The position numbers were made by a program, and so were the translations under genes. Below are positions 31,801 to 39,365 of a DNA stretch of 64,000 nt, piece by piece. This stretch comes from JANWHQ01 sp963775275 (GTDB lineage: Bacteria > Pseudomonadota > Alphaproteobacteria > Caulobacterales > Caulobacteraceae). The stretch lies in assembly GCA_963775275.1 (NCBI GenBank), contig CAVZII010000005.1:4419370-4483369 (forward strand), written 5' to 3'. How positions within the stretch are numbered: the first letter of the stretch is position 1; each line of letters begins with the position of its first letter. The notes under the pieces were generated by a model, which worked only from the letters and a program-made list of their open reading frames with translations, was not told the DNA's origin and did not search any database.

Positions 31801-31814
31801 CACATCACTATGTG
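31801..31814. promoter_or_regulatory. Inverted repeat at the Hyf-like operon promoter
   Basis: CACAT-CACT-ATGTG, a perfect five-base inverted repeat seven bases upstream of the XRE start, nested in a wider TGACA (31798-31802) ... TGTCA (31824-31828) pair. Likely operator for the operon's own XRE regulator. Confidence 0.5.
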
Positions 31815-31972
31815 GTGCTTACATGTCATGATTTGGGGATAGGCCGCTAGTGGATTTTCGTTGCAGCCAGTCGGACCCGCCGCTCGGCGACGGCGAAGGA
31901 TGGAACCCGACCACCGCCGGCCCGGCGGACGGCGACGCTGGAAACATCACATCCAGACACTATGGTGGACCC

Positions 31973-32749
31973 ATGAGACCGCGGCGCGCCCCGAAGATCC
32001 GGATGCTCATCGCCGTGGCGTCGTTATGGAGCGCCGGGCTCGTTCACGGAGCCGCCGCCGCGCCGAGCGCTGACGCCCTGATCAAGGCGGCCATCGACAA
32101 CTGGCGGGCGGGAAGCTCGCGCACCGAGATCGCCATGACGGTGCACCGCCCGGCGTGGGAGCGTTCGCTGAAGATGACGGCCTGGACCCGGGGCGACGAC
32201 GACGCCCTGGTCCGCTTCACCGCGCCGGCCAAGGACGCGGGCAACGCCACCCTCAAGCTCGGCGACGACACCTGGGTGTTCAATCCCAAGCTCAACCAGG
32301 TGATCAAGCTGCCCGCCAGCATGATGGGCCAGTCGTGGATGGGCTCGGACTTCTCGTACAACGACCTGTCCAAGGCCGACGACATCCTGACCGACTACAC
32401 CCACAGGATCCTGGGCGCACAATCGAAGGGCGGCCACACGGTCTACTCGATCCAGGCGACGCCCAAGCCCGGCGCGCCGGTGGTCTGGGGCAAGCTCGTG
32501 GCCGAAGTGCGCGAGGACGGCGTGCTGGTCGGCGAGACCTACTTCGACCAGGACATGAAGCCGGTCAGGACCATGACCACCGACCAGATCGGTCCGTTGG
32601 GCGGGCGGCCCTATCCGAAGGTCATGACCATGCGGCCCGCTGGCGAGCCCGGCAAGTGGACGCGCATCGAGACCACGGCCGGCCGGTTCGACCTTTCCCT
32701 GCCCGGGTATCTGTTCACCGTGTCCAACCTGCAGAACCCGAGGGACTGA
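31973..32749 (+). CDS. LolA-like outer-membrane lipoprotein-sorting protein
   Basis: A 258-residue exported protein with a signal peptide (cleavage near AAA about 29-30) and a single LolA-like fold domain (SADALIKAAIDNWRAGSSRT, DTWVFNPKLNQVIKLPASMM, SYNDLSKADDILTDYTHRIL) of the kind called outer membrane lipoprotein-sorting protein. These half-barrel proteins bind acyl chains in the periplasm. It is 3 bp ahead of the first permease and starts a five-gene operon ending in an outer-membrane barrel, so it is the presumed periplasmic carrier of a dedicated lipid or lipoprotein route. Confidence 0.85.
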   Translation: MRPRRAPKIRMLIAVASLWSAGLVHGAAAAPSADALIKAAIDNWRAGSSRTEIAMTVHRPAWERSLKMTAWTRGDDDALVRFTAPAKDAGNATLKLGDDTWVFNPKLNQVIKLPASMMGQSWMGSDFSYNDLSKADDILTDYTHRILGAQSKGGHTVYSIQATPKPGAPVVWGKLVAEVREDGVLVGETYFDQDMKPVRTMTTDQIGPLGGRPYPKVMTMRPAGEPGKWTRIETTAGRFDLSLPGYLFTVSNLQNPRD

Positions 32750-32752
32750 TCC

Positions 32753-33973
32753 GTGCTCCTGGAGCTGGCGTGGCGGAACCTCTGGCGCCAGCCGCGCCGC
32801 TCGGTCCTGAGCCTGGTCTCCATCGTGCTCGCCTGCGTGGTCGCGGTCTTCCTGCTGTCGCTGCAGCGGGGCGCCTATGGGACGATGAAGGAGAACGTGC
32901 TGCGCTTGATCGACGGCTTCGCCCAGGTGCAGCCGGCGGGCTACGCCGAAGACCCGGACCTTCGAAAGACCATCGACGATCCGGCTGCGCTCGGCGCGCG
33001 CCTGGTCAAGGCCAGGGGCGTGACCGCCGCCGCGCCGCGGGCGGCGGCCTATGTCATCCTCGCCAACGGCGAACGCAGCTATGGCGCGGCCGCGCTCGGG
33101 GTCGATCCCGACAAGGAGCGCAAGGTCTCCTCCCTCGCCGCCACCATCGTGAGGGGACGCTACCTGACCCGTGAAGACGACGACGCCGTGGTGATCGGCC
33201 AGGGGCTGGCGCGGAACCTGAAGATCGCGCCGGGCGGCCGGCTGACCCTGCTCGGCGAGGCCCGGGACGGCTCGGTGGCGGCCGACGTGCTGCGGGTCGT
33301 GGGCGTCTTCTCCACCGGCGCGGCCCAGGCGGACCGCCAGCTGGTCGAGCTGCCGCTCGCAAGGTTCCAGGCAGACTTCGCCATGGACGGGCGGGTCAAC
33401 CTGATCGTCCTGGCCGGCGCCCATCTGGGCGATGTGCAGGCGAGCCTTCCCGAGCTTCGCCGCATCGCCCGGCCCGACGGGCTGGTCGTGCGCGGCTGGG
33501 CCGAACTGGAGCCCGCGCTGAACGACGTGATCATCCTGGACGCCAGCTTCTCGGTGCTGCTCTACGTCAGCCTGGTGGTGCTGGTGGTGTTCATCATCCT
33601 GAACACCCTGCTGATGTCGGTGCTGGAGCGCACGCGCGAGTTCGGGATGCTCTTGGCCATCGGCATGCGTCCGGCCCAGATCGGCCGGATGGTCTGGATC
33701 GAGCTCCTGATCCTGGCCGGGGGCGGGGCGGCGCTGGGCGCGGCGATCGGCGTCGCGCTCACCGCCTGGACGGCGATCCATGGCATCGCCTTCTCGGGCG
33801 CCGAGGCCCTGTTCTCGCAGTGGCATATGCCCTCGACCCTCTATCCGCGGCTGGACCCGGTCAGCGCCCTGGCCGGGCCGCTGGCCATCGCGGCCGCGAT
33901 CGCCCTGGCGGGGACGGGCCCCTTCGCGCGGGTGATGCGGCTGAAGGCGGTCCCGGCGATGAGGGCGGCGTGA
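32753..33973 (+). CDS. FtsX/LolE-type ABC permease 1
   Basis: A 406-residue MacB/LolC/E-like permease: one N-terminal helix (RRSVLSLVSIVLACVVAVFL), a large periplasmic domain (about 45-270) and three C-terminal helices (LLYVSLVVLVVFIILNTLLM; LLILAGGGAALGAAIGVALT). This is the mechanotransmission architecture. GTG start with GAGGGA upstream. Overlaps permease 2 by GTGA. Confidence 0.87.
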   Translation: MLLELAWRNLWRQPRRSVLSLVSIVLACVVAVFLLSLQRGAYGTMKENVLRLIDGFAQVQPAGYAEDPDLRKTIDDPAALGARLVKARGVTAAAPRAAAYVILANGERSYGAAALGVDPDKERKVSSLAATIVRGRYLTREDDDAVVIGQGLARNLKIAPGGRLTLLGEARDGSVAADVLRVVGVFSTGAAQADRQLVELPLARFQADFAMDGRVNLIVLAGAHLGDVQASLPELRRIARPDGLVVRGWAELEPALNDVIILDASFSVLLYVSLVVLVVFIILNTLLMSVLERTREFGMLLAIGMRPAQIGRMVWIELLILAGGGAALGAAIGVALTAWTAIHGIAFSGAEALFSQWHMPSTLYPRLDPVSALAGPLAIAAAIALAGTGPFARVMRLKAVPAMRAA

Positions 33974-35199
33974 GGGCGCGTCTTCGCCTGCTCCTGCCCC
34001 TGGCGTGGCGGAGCCTCTGGCGCAATCCGCGGCGTACGGTGATCACCCTGATGGTGGTCGCGGTCGGGCTGTGGTCGATTCTCGTCTTCGCCGTGCTGTT
34101 GCAGGCGTGGGCCCAGAGCAGCCGCGACACCACCTTGAAGCTGGTGACCGGCGAGGGCGAGCTCCACGCGCCCGGCTACCTGGACGACCCCACCGCCGCC
34201 CACGCCATGGCGCCGCCCGGCCCGCGCCTCGCCGCCCTGCTCGCCTCGCCCGACGTGACCGCCCGCGCTGCGCGGACGCGCGTCGGCGCCATCGTCCAGA
34301 GCGAGTACCGGACCTTGCCGCTCACGCTGATCGGCGTGACGCCCGACCAGGAGCGAGGCGTGTCCATGATCCCGTCGCAGGTCGCCCAGGGGCGCTACCT
34401 GACCGGCCCCGACGATGCGGGGATCGTGCTCGGCCGCCACATCGCCCGACGGCTGAAGACGCGCGTGGGCAAGCGCGTGGTGATCATGGCCCAGGGCGCC
34501 GACGGCCATCTGGCCGAGCAGGCCTTCCAGGTGGTCGGCCTCTACGCCGCTGCGCAGGAAGCCGAGGACGAGTTCGCCTTCACCGGGATCGGAACCGCGC
34601 GGTCGATGCTGCAGATGGGCGACGGCGCCTCGGAGATCGCTTTCGACGCCAGGAGCGACAAGGCGCTGGCGGGGCTGATCGCCCAGATGCGGCAGGCCGC
34701 CCCCGGGCTCGACATCCAGAGCTGGCGGACGCTGGCCCCCCTCGCCTACGCCGTCAGCACCTTCTTCGAGGAGTTCGTGATGATGTGGTTTTGGATGATG
34801 TTCGCCCTGATGGCGATCGGCATCGTCAACACCCAGCTGATGGCCGTGTTCGAGCGCCGGCGCGAGTTCGGCCTGCTGCAGGCGCTGGGCATGCGCCCCC
34901 GCCTGGTGCTGCTGGAAGTCGCGCTGGAGTCGACCCTGCTGGTGGGCGCGGGAGTCCTCGTAGGCCTCATGCTCTCGATCATCACCGTCCTGGCCTTCCC
35001 CAAGGGGCTGGACCTCGGCTTCCTCGGCCGCGGCGCGGAGTCCGTCGGCGCCGGGCGCATCCTCTATCCACGCGTCGATCCGGGCGTGTTCGCGCTCTAC
35101 GGCGCCGTCGTCTGGGGATTGGGCGTGGTCGCGACCCTGTGGCCCGCCCACAGCGCCTCCAAGGTCAGCCCGGTCGAGGCGATGGCGCACGCGGCCTGA
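33970..35199 (+). CDS. FtsX/LolE-type ABC permease 2
   Basis: A 409-residue paralogue of the preceding gene with the same topology (RRTVITLMVVAVGLWSILVF; periplasmic domain; MMWFWMMFALMAIGIVNTQL). Two different permeases and one ATPase is the LolCDE arrangement, whereas MacB fuses both. GTG start overlapping the previous stop by four bases. Confidence 0.87.
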   Translation: MRARLRLLLPLAWRSLWRNPRRTVITLMVVAVGLWSILVFAVLLQAWAQSSRDTTLKLVTGEGELHAPGYLDDPTAAHAMAPPGPRLAALLASPDVTARAARTRVGAIVQSEYRTLPLTLIGVTPDQERGVSMIPSQVAQGRYLTGPDDAGIVLGRHIARRLKTRVGKRVVIMAQGADGHLAEQAFQVVGLYAAAQEAEDEFAFTGIGTARSMLQMGDGASEIAFDARSDKALAGLIAQMRQAAPGLDIQSWRTLAPLAYAVSTFFEEFVMMWFWMMFALMAIGIVNTQLMAVFERRREFGLLQALGMRPRLVLLEVALESTLLVGAGVLVGLMLSIITVLAFPKGLDLGFLGRGAESVGAGRILYPRVDPGVFALYGAVVWGLGVVATLWPAHSASKVSPVEAMAHAA

Positions 35200-35211
35200 C
35201 GGAGGAACGGA

Positions 35212-35904
35212 ATGATCGTCCAGTGCCGCGGCGTCGCCAAGACCTATCGCCAGGGCGCGCTCGACGTGCCGGCCCTGCGCGGCGTCGACCTCGACATCGG
35301 CAAGGGCGACTTCGCCTCGCTGGCTGGACCCTCCGGCTCGGGCAAGACCACGCTGTTGAACCTGATCGGCGGGCTAGACGCGCCGACTTCCGGCAGCATC
35401 CGCATCGACGGGGAGGAGATCACCGGCCTCGGCGCCGACGCCCTGGCGGACCTGCGGCTGCGCGAGATCGGTTTCGTGTTCCAGGCCTACAACCTGATCC
35501 CGGTGCTGAGCGCCGCAGAGAACGTGGAGTTCATCCTGCAGCTCCAGGGCGTGGGCCGCGACGAGCGGCGCGAGCGGGCCAAGGCGCTGCTCGCCGAGGT
35601 CGGCCTGGCCGGGCTGGAGGACCGCCGCCCCGCGCGCCTGTCCGGCGGGCAACAGCAGCGCGTGGCCGTGGCGCGGGCCCTGGCGAGCCGCCCGACGATC
35701 GTCCTGGCCGACGAGCCCACCGCCAACCTCGATTCCAGGACCGCGGAGGCGCTGATCGACCTGCTATCGACCTTGAACGAGAGCCAGGACGTCACCTTCC
35801 TGATGGCCACGCACGACCCCCGGGTGATCGCGCGCACGCGTCGCCGCATCGTGCTCACCGATGGGCGGATCACCGCCGACGAGCGCGCCGCCGGGGTCGG
35901 ATGA
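35212..35904 (+). CDS. LolD/MacB-type ABC ATPase
   Basis: A 230-residue ATPase: Walker A GPSGSGKTT, Q-loop FVFQAYNLIP, signature LSGGQQQR, Walker B IVLADEPTANLD, and H-loop ATHDPRV. The Q-loop and signature are those of the LolD/MacB/FtsE group. It is 12 bp after permease 2 with GGAGG before the ATG and overlaps the barrel gene by ATGA. Confidence 0.9.
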   Translation: MIVQCRGVAKTYRQGALDVPALRGVDLDIGKGDFASLAGPSGSGKTTLLNLIGGLDAPTSGSIRIDGEEITGLGADALADLRLREIGFVFQAYNLIPVLSAAENVEFILQLQGVGRDERRERAKALLAEVGLAGLEDRRPARLSGGQQQRVAVARALASRPTIVLADEPTANLDSRTAEALIDLLSTLNESQDVTFLMATHDPRVIARTRRRIVLTDGRITADERAAGVG

Positions 35905-37163
35905 GGCTCTGGACGCGCAGGTCCGGATCTGCTGCTGCTGCTGCTGCGGCCGCGCTGGCCCTCGCCGCCGCGTGGCCGGCGCAGGCGGCGGGCGTGCACG
36001 GGCGGCTCGAGCTGCAGGGCGTCTATGCCGCCGAGGACTCGCAGGGCCTCTCCGCAGCGCTGGGCGAGCAAAGGCGCACGGATGCGCTCGGTGACCTGCG
36101 CGTCAGCTTCGAGCCGCGCGCCGGCCCCTGGAGCTTCGCCATCGAGGACGAGCTGAGCTTCGACGCCGGGGACGGACCGACGCTGGCCCGGCGGCGCGCA
36201 GCGCTGGGCGTCTTCCCGGACGCGCCGCCGGCCACCTGGTGGGACCTCGACGCCACGCTCGCGGACGATCCACACCTTCGCGCGACCCAGCGGATCGACC
36301 GGCTGTGGATCGGCTGGACCGGCCAGCGCCTGGTGGTGCGGGCCGGACGGCAGGCCCTGACCTGGGGCGCAGGGCTGGTGTTCCGGCCGATGGACCTGTT
36401 CGATCCCTTCGCCCCTGACGCCACCGACCTGGAGTACAAGCCCGGGACCGACATGCTCTATGGCCAGTGGCTGTTCGACGACGGCTCGGACCTGCAACTG
36501 GTCGCGGTCCCGAGGCCGCCCAGATCGGGCGCGGGCGTGACCTCGGACGCCAGCTCCTACGCCCTGCGCTACCACGCCGCCGTCGGCCGGCTGCAGACCA
36601 CCTGGCTCGCCGCGCGCGACCACGGCGACTGGACGTTCGGCGCGGGCCTCGCCGGTCAGCTCGCGGGCGCGGCCTGGAACCTGGAGGTCGTCCCGACGCT
36701 CGTGCGCGGCGGCGGGACTGCGGTCTCCATGATCGCCAACATCTCCGACGCGCTGAAGCTCGCCGGCCGCGACGCTACGGTGTTCGCCGAGTACCACCGC
36801 AACGGCTTCGGCCTCGGCGGCGGCTACGCCCTGGACCAGCTGCCCGCGCCGCTGAGGGACCGCCTGGCGCGCGGCCAGGTGTTCGACACCGGCCGCGACT
36901 ATCTGGCCGTGGGCGGGACCTGGCAGGTCACGCCCCTGGTCCAGCTGGCGCCGACAGCAATCGTCAACCTGGATGACGGCAGCGCCTATGTCCTGGCGCA
37001 GGCGAGCGTGTCCGTGCGCGAGAACCTCGACCTCGTCGCCGGCCTCCAGGCGCCCATCGGCCCGCCGCACACCGAGTTCGGCGGCCTGCCGCTGACGGAG
37101 ACTGCTGCGCCCTTCCTGGAGACGCCGGCCCGAGCCTACCTGCAGCTCAGGCGCTATTTCTGA
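35901..37163 (+). CDS. Outer-membrane beta-barrel protein, ABC-linked
   Basis: A 420-residue exported protein with a signal peptide (alanine-rich, cleavage near AQA-AG about 29) and repeated amphipathic strands (RLWIGWTGQRLVVRAGRQAL, FEPRAGPWSFAIEDELSF), ending in a C-terminal aromatic (LQLRRYF) as recognised by the BAM machinery. It resembles DUF1302-like or porin-like barrels; I do not recognise a named family with certainty. Translational coupling (ATGA) to the Lol-like ATPase is unusual and implies a shared pathway. Confidence 0.8.
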   Translation: MRLWTRRSGSAAAAAAAALALAAAWPAQAAGVHGRLELQGVYAAEDSQGLSAALGEQRRTDALGDLRVSFEPRAGPWSFAIEDELSFDAGDGPTLARRRAALGVFPDAPPATWWDLDATLADDPHLRATQRIDRLWIGWTGQRLVVRAGRQALTWGAGLVFRPMDLFDPFAPDATDLEYKPGTDMLYGQWLFDDGSDLQLVAVPRPPRSGAGVTSDASSYALRYHAAVGRLQTTWLAARDHGDWTFGAGLAGQLAGAAWNLEVVPTLVRGGGTAVSMIANISDALKLAGRDATVFAEYHRNGFGLGGGYALDQLPAPLRDRLARGQVFDTGRDYLAVGGTWQVTPLVQLAPTAIVNLDDGSAYVLAQASVSVRENLDLVAGLQAPIGPPHTEFGGLPLTETAAPFLETPARAYLQLRRYF

Positions 37164-37178
37164 ACAGCCGCCGCCCGC

Positions 37179-37604
37179 TCAGGGCGCGGACTTGACCTGG
37201 CCCCGGATCTCGCCGCCCGGATAGGCCGCAGTGTGGATGTTGAAGTACCACATGCCGGCCCTGAGATCGCCGATCTGGGCGTCGGTCAGGGCGGCGGTCC
37301 CCTGCATCGGGTTGGAGAGGTCCTTGACCGGCACGACGGGCGGCGCGTTCTTGCCCGGCGCCGCCGGCCCATGGAAGTGGGCGGCGGTGACCGGACCGGT
37401 CAGGCCGGAATAGGTCGCCGTGTAGGTGAGCATCTTGGACTCGGTGTCGAGCGCGGCGTCGATCTCGCCGGTCCCCTTGGAGGTGGTCGGCGGAACCTCC
37501 TGGCTTCCCTTCAACTGGGCCTTGAAGTGCAAGGTCGCCGCGCCGGCAGGGCCGGCCGCTAGAAGGACGAGCGCCGCAGCGGCGCCGAGCCGTCTGGTCA
37601 TCAT
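37179..37604 (-). CDS. CHRD-domain exported protein
   Basis: A 141-residue secreted protein: signal peptide (about 1-23) and one CHRD domain (FKAQLKGSQEVPPTTSKGTG, AHFHGPAAPGKNAPPVV, GMWYFNIHTAAYPGGEIRGQ). CHRD domains were named from chordin; bacterial single-domain forms have no firm function. The start at 37604 has GGGAG eight bases upstream. Convergent with the barrel gene. Confidence 0.88.
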   Translation of the reverse strand: MMTRRLGAAAALVLLAAGPAGAATLHFKAQLKGSQEVPPTTSKGTGEIDAALDTESKMLTYTATYSGLTGPVTAAHFHGPAAPGKNAPPVVPVKDLSNPMQGTAALTDAQIGDLRAGMWYFNIHTAAYPGGEIRGQVKSAP

Positions 37605-37813
37605 CGCAGATACTCCCTGAGCCTTTCGAGGAACGTCCCGGGGCCGACCCCTGCCGTCTTCACGGGTGTTTCGAACGGCGGTCCGTCCCGACATGAACGC
37701 GGAACGGCGGCGGTTGGGTCCAAGGCTGTCGCCGCGAAACGAAGGGCGGGCCGACGGAAAGCTCGGCCGGCTTCGTGCGTTCAACCCTCATCAAGCATGA
37801 ACTGGAGAGCTCG

Positions 37814-38140
37814 ATGAGACATTCCATGCTCGCAACGATCGCCGCCCTCGGCGCGGCCGCGGCGCTTTCGGCCTGCGCCACCGACGGCTACTACGCCGGC
37901 GGCCCCTACGGCGGCGTGGGCTTCGACGCCTATTACGACGGCTTCTACGGCCCCTACTACGGCGGCTACTGGGGCCCGGACGGCGGCTTCTACTACTATA
38001 CGGACAGCGGCCATCGGCACTGGCGCCGCGACGAGGGCAACCACTTCCACCACGAAGGCGGGCACGGCATGCGCCACGTGCGCGGCGATCACGCGCCGGG
38101 CGGCGGAGACGGCCATCGCGACCGTCGTGGCGGCCGCTAG
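37814..38140 (+). CDS. Small Tyr/Gly-rich lipoprotein
   Basis: A 108-residue protein with a lipoprotein signal (LSAC lipobox, lipidated Cys about 27), a Tyr/Gly-rich central stretch (YYDGFYGPYYGGYWGPDGG) and a His/Arg-rich C-terminus. GGAG precedes the ATG at 37814. Its TAG stop lies in the CTAG of hairpin 1b, so the last codons (RRGGR) may have been set by the repeat. Function unknown. Confidence 0.75.
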   Translation: MRHSMLATIAALGAAAALSACATDGYYAGGPYGGVGFDAYYDGFYGPYYGGYWGPDGGFYYYTDSGHRHWRRDEGNHFHHEGGHGMRHVRGDHAPGGGDGHRDRRGGR

Positions 38141-38214
38141 TGTGGTGGATCAGAAGTTCGCATGATGATGGCGGCGCCCTCGGCTGCGAACTTCTGATCC
38201 GTAAACCACACTAG
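38137..38214. repeat. CTAG hairpin, element 1b
   Basis: Identical over 78 bp to element 1a (14579-14656). It is followed by the same 13-nt AT-rich linker (38215-38227), but here the linker runs directly into element 2b with a single CTAG, giving the unoccupied form of the IS5 copy-1 site. Confidence 0.92.
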
Positions 38215-38227
38215 AATCATACATTTG

Positions 38228-38302
38228 CTAGTGTCCTTATCGATTCCGAAGTTCGCATCCGCCTTGCAAATGCGCTGGCGAACTTCGGAATCGGGACACT
38301 AG
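38228..38302. repeat. CTAG hairpin, element 2b
   Basis: Identical over 75 bp to element 2a (15541-15615). Its right CTAG (38299-38302) is the left target copy of IS5 copy 2. Confidence 0.92.
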
Positions 38303-39140
38303 GTCACAGACCCATAAACGGGATTCACAAGTTGGCCGAACGCTGATTTAACCTTCTCATTGGAGGAGGTTGAGATGGCTCGTTTCGATCTGACGGATTT
38401 CGAGTGGTCGGTGATCCAGCCCCTGCTGCCGAACAAGCCGCGGGGCGTGCCTCGGGTGGACGATCGGCGGGTGCTGAACGGGATTTTCTGGCGGCTTCGA
38501 ACGGGAGCGCCTTGGGCGGACATTCCCGAGCGGTACGGCCCGCACACGACCTGTGTGAACCGGTTCAACCGTTGGCGCAAGGCGGGCGTCTGGGACCGTC
38601 TTCTGCAAGCGGTGTCAAAGGCTTATGACGGCGACATCCAGATGATCGATTCCTCGTCGATCCGGGTGCATCAGCACGCCGCCAACGCCAAAAAAAAGCT
38701 GACCGATCCGGTTGCATGGGTCGCTCGCGCGGCGGCCTGACCACCAAGATCCACGCTCTCGTCGACGCCGAGGGACTGCCGATCGCGCTCAAGCTCACCG
38801 AGGGGCAGGCTCACGACGGCAAGAGCGCCGAGGACATGCTGCAAAAGATGCAGGCCGGCCAGATCCTGTTGGCCGACCGCGCATACGACAGCGACGCGAT
38901 GCGCCAGGCCCTGGCCGAGCGCGGCGCCTGGGCCAACGTCAAACCCATGCCGGGCCGCAAGAACGTCCCCGCCTTCAGCGCCTTCCTGTATCGCTACAGG
39001 AACCTCGTCGAGCGCTTCTTCAACAAGCTCAAGCACTTCCGAGCCGTCGCCACCCGATACGACAAGCGGGCCGACAACTATCTCGCCGGCGTCAAGCTCG
39101 TCTCAATCCGAATCTGGCTGCGTTCTAATGAGTTGGTGGC
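38303..39140 (+). mobile_element. IS5-family (IS427 group) element, copy 2
   Basis: An 838-bp element distinct in sequence from copy 1 but of the same type. Imperfect ends begin GTCACAGACCCATAAA and GCCACCAACTCATTAG (reverse complement of the right end). It is flanked by CTAG (38299-38302; 39141-39144) and inserted at the foot of hairpin 2b, with hairpin 5 on the other side. Both ORFs are intact and joined by an A8 run, so it may be active. Confidence 0.9.
38375..38740 (+). CDS. IS5-family transposase 5' ORF (orfA)
   Basis: A 121-residue N-terminal half (FDLTDFEWSVIQPLLP, RRVLNGIFWRLRTGAPWADI, IQMIDSSSIRVHQHAANAKK). The catalytic first Asp is in MIDSSS. GGAGGAGG lies five bases before the ATG. 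A run of eight A at 38690-38697 is the -1 slippery site leading into orfB. Confidence 0.9.
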   Translation: MARFDLTDFEWSVIQPLLPNKPRGVPRVDDRRVLNGIFWRLRTGAPWADIPERYGPHTTCVNRFNRWRKAGVWDRLLQAVSKAYDGDIQMIDSSSIRVHQHAANAKKKLTDPVAWVARAAA

Positions 39141-39144
39141 CTAG
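38698..39144 (+). CDS. IS5-family transposase 3' ORF (orfB)
   Basis: The C-terminal half, read after a -1 shift from orfA: RSRGGLTTKIHALVDAEGLP, LADRAYDSDAMRQAL (second Asp), YRNLVERFFNKLKHFRAVAT (Glu). The TAG stop at 39142-39144 lies in the host CTAG target. An internal ATG at 38716 could allow separate expression. Confidence 0.88.
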   Translation, partial: ADRSGCMGRSRGGLTTKIHALVDAEGLPIALKLTEGQAHDGKSAEDMLQKMQAGQILLADRAYDSDAMRQALAERGAWANVKPMPGRKNVPAFSAFLYRYRNLVERFFNKLKHFRAVATRYDKRADNYLAGVKLVSIRIWLRSNELVA

Positions 39145-39216
39145 TGTCCCGACTCTGACGTTCGTCACCGCCTGGGGCCGCCTCCGAACGAACGTCAGGT
39201 TCGTAAACCTCACCAG
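39141..39216. repeat. CTAG hairpin, element 5 (chimeric, one foot decayed)
   Basis: The left arm (CTAGTGTCC-CGACTCTGACGTTCG) is of the element-3 type without bulge. The right arm (CGAACGTCAGGTTC-GTAA-ACCTCACCAG) is the reverse complement of element 4's bulged left arm, with CCAG in place of CTAG. It looks like a recombination or deletion product of a 3-4 pair. Confidence 0.78.
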
Positions 39217-39365
39217 TCGCTGAAGTCCGGCGCGGCCAAGGCCGGTCTCCGCCCCGCGTGACGGCAGACCGGCCGGCGCCTATGGACGTCGCCGCCGCCT
39301 CGCGTCAGAACTGGCCGCCAGGGGAGCACGGCGTCCAGAGACGGCCGGCAGTTCGGGGGAAACGC

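Noticed and set aside
34005..35900. Upstream extension (about 630 codons) of the barrel frame through the permease and ATPase genes
   Set aside because: Only the part from 35901 encodes the barrel protein; the rest is an alternate-frame shadow of permease 2 and the ATPase.
37605..37813. EcfG-type promoter in the CHRD/lipoprotein divergent region
   Set aside because: A GGAAC is present near 37700, but no matching -10 element (CGTT) lies 16-17 bp downstream.
11071..39216. CRISPR array
   Set aside because: The repeats are hairpin units scattered between genes, not regularly spaced direct repeats with spacers, and no cas gene is present.
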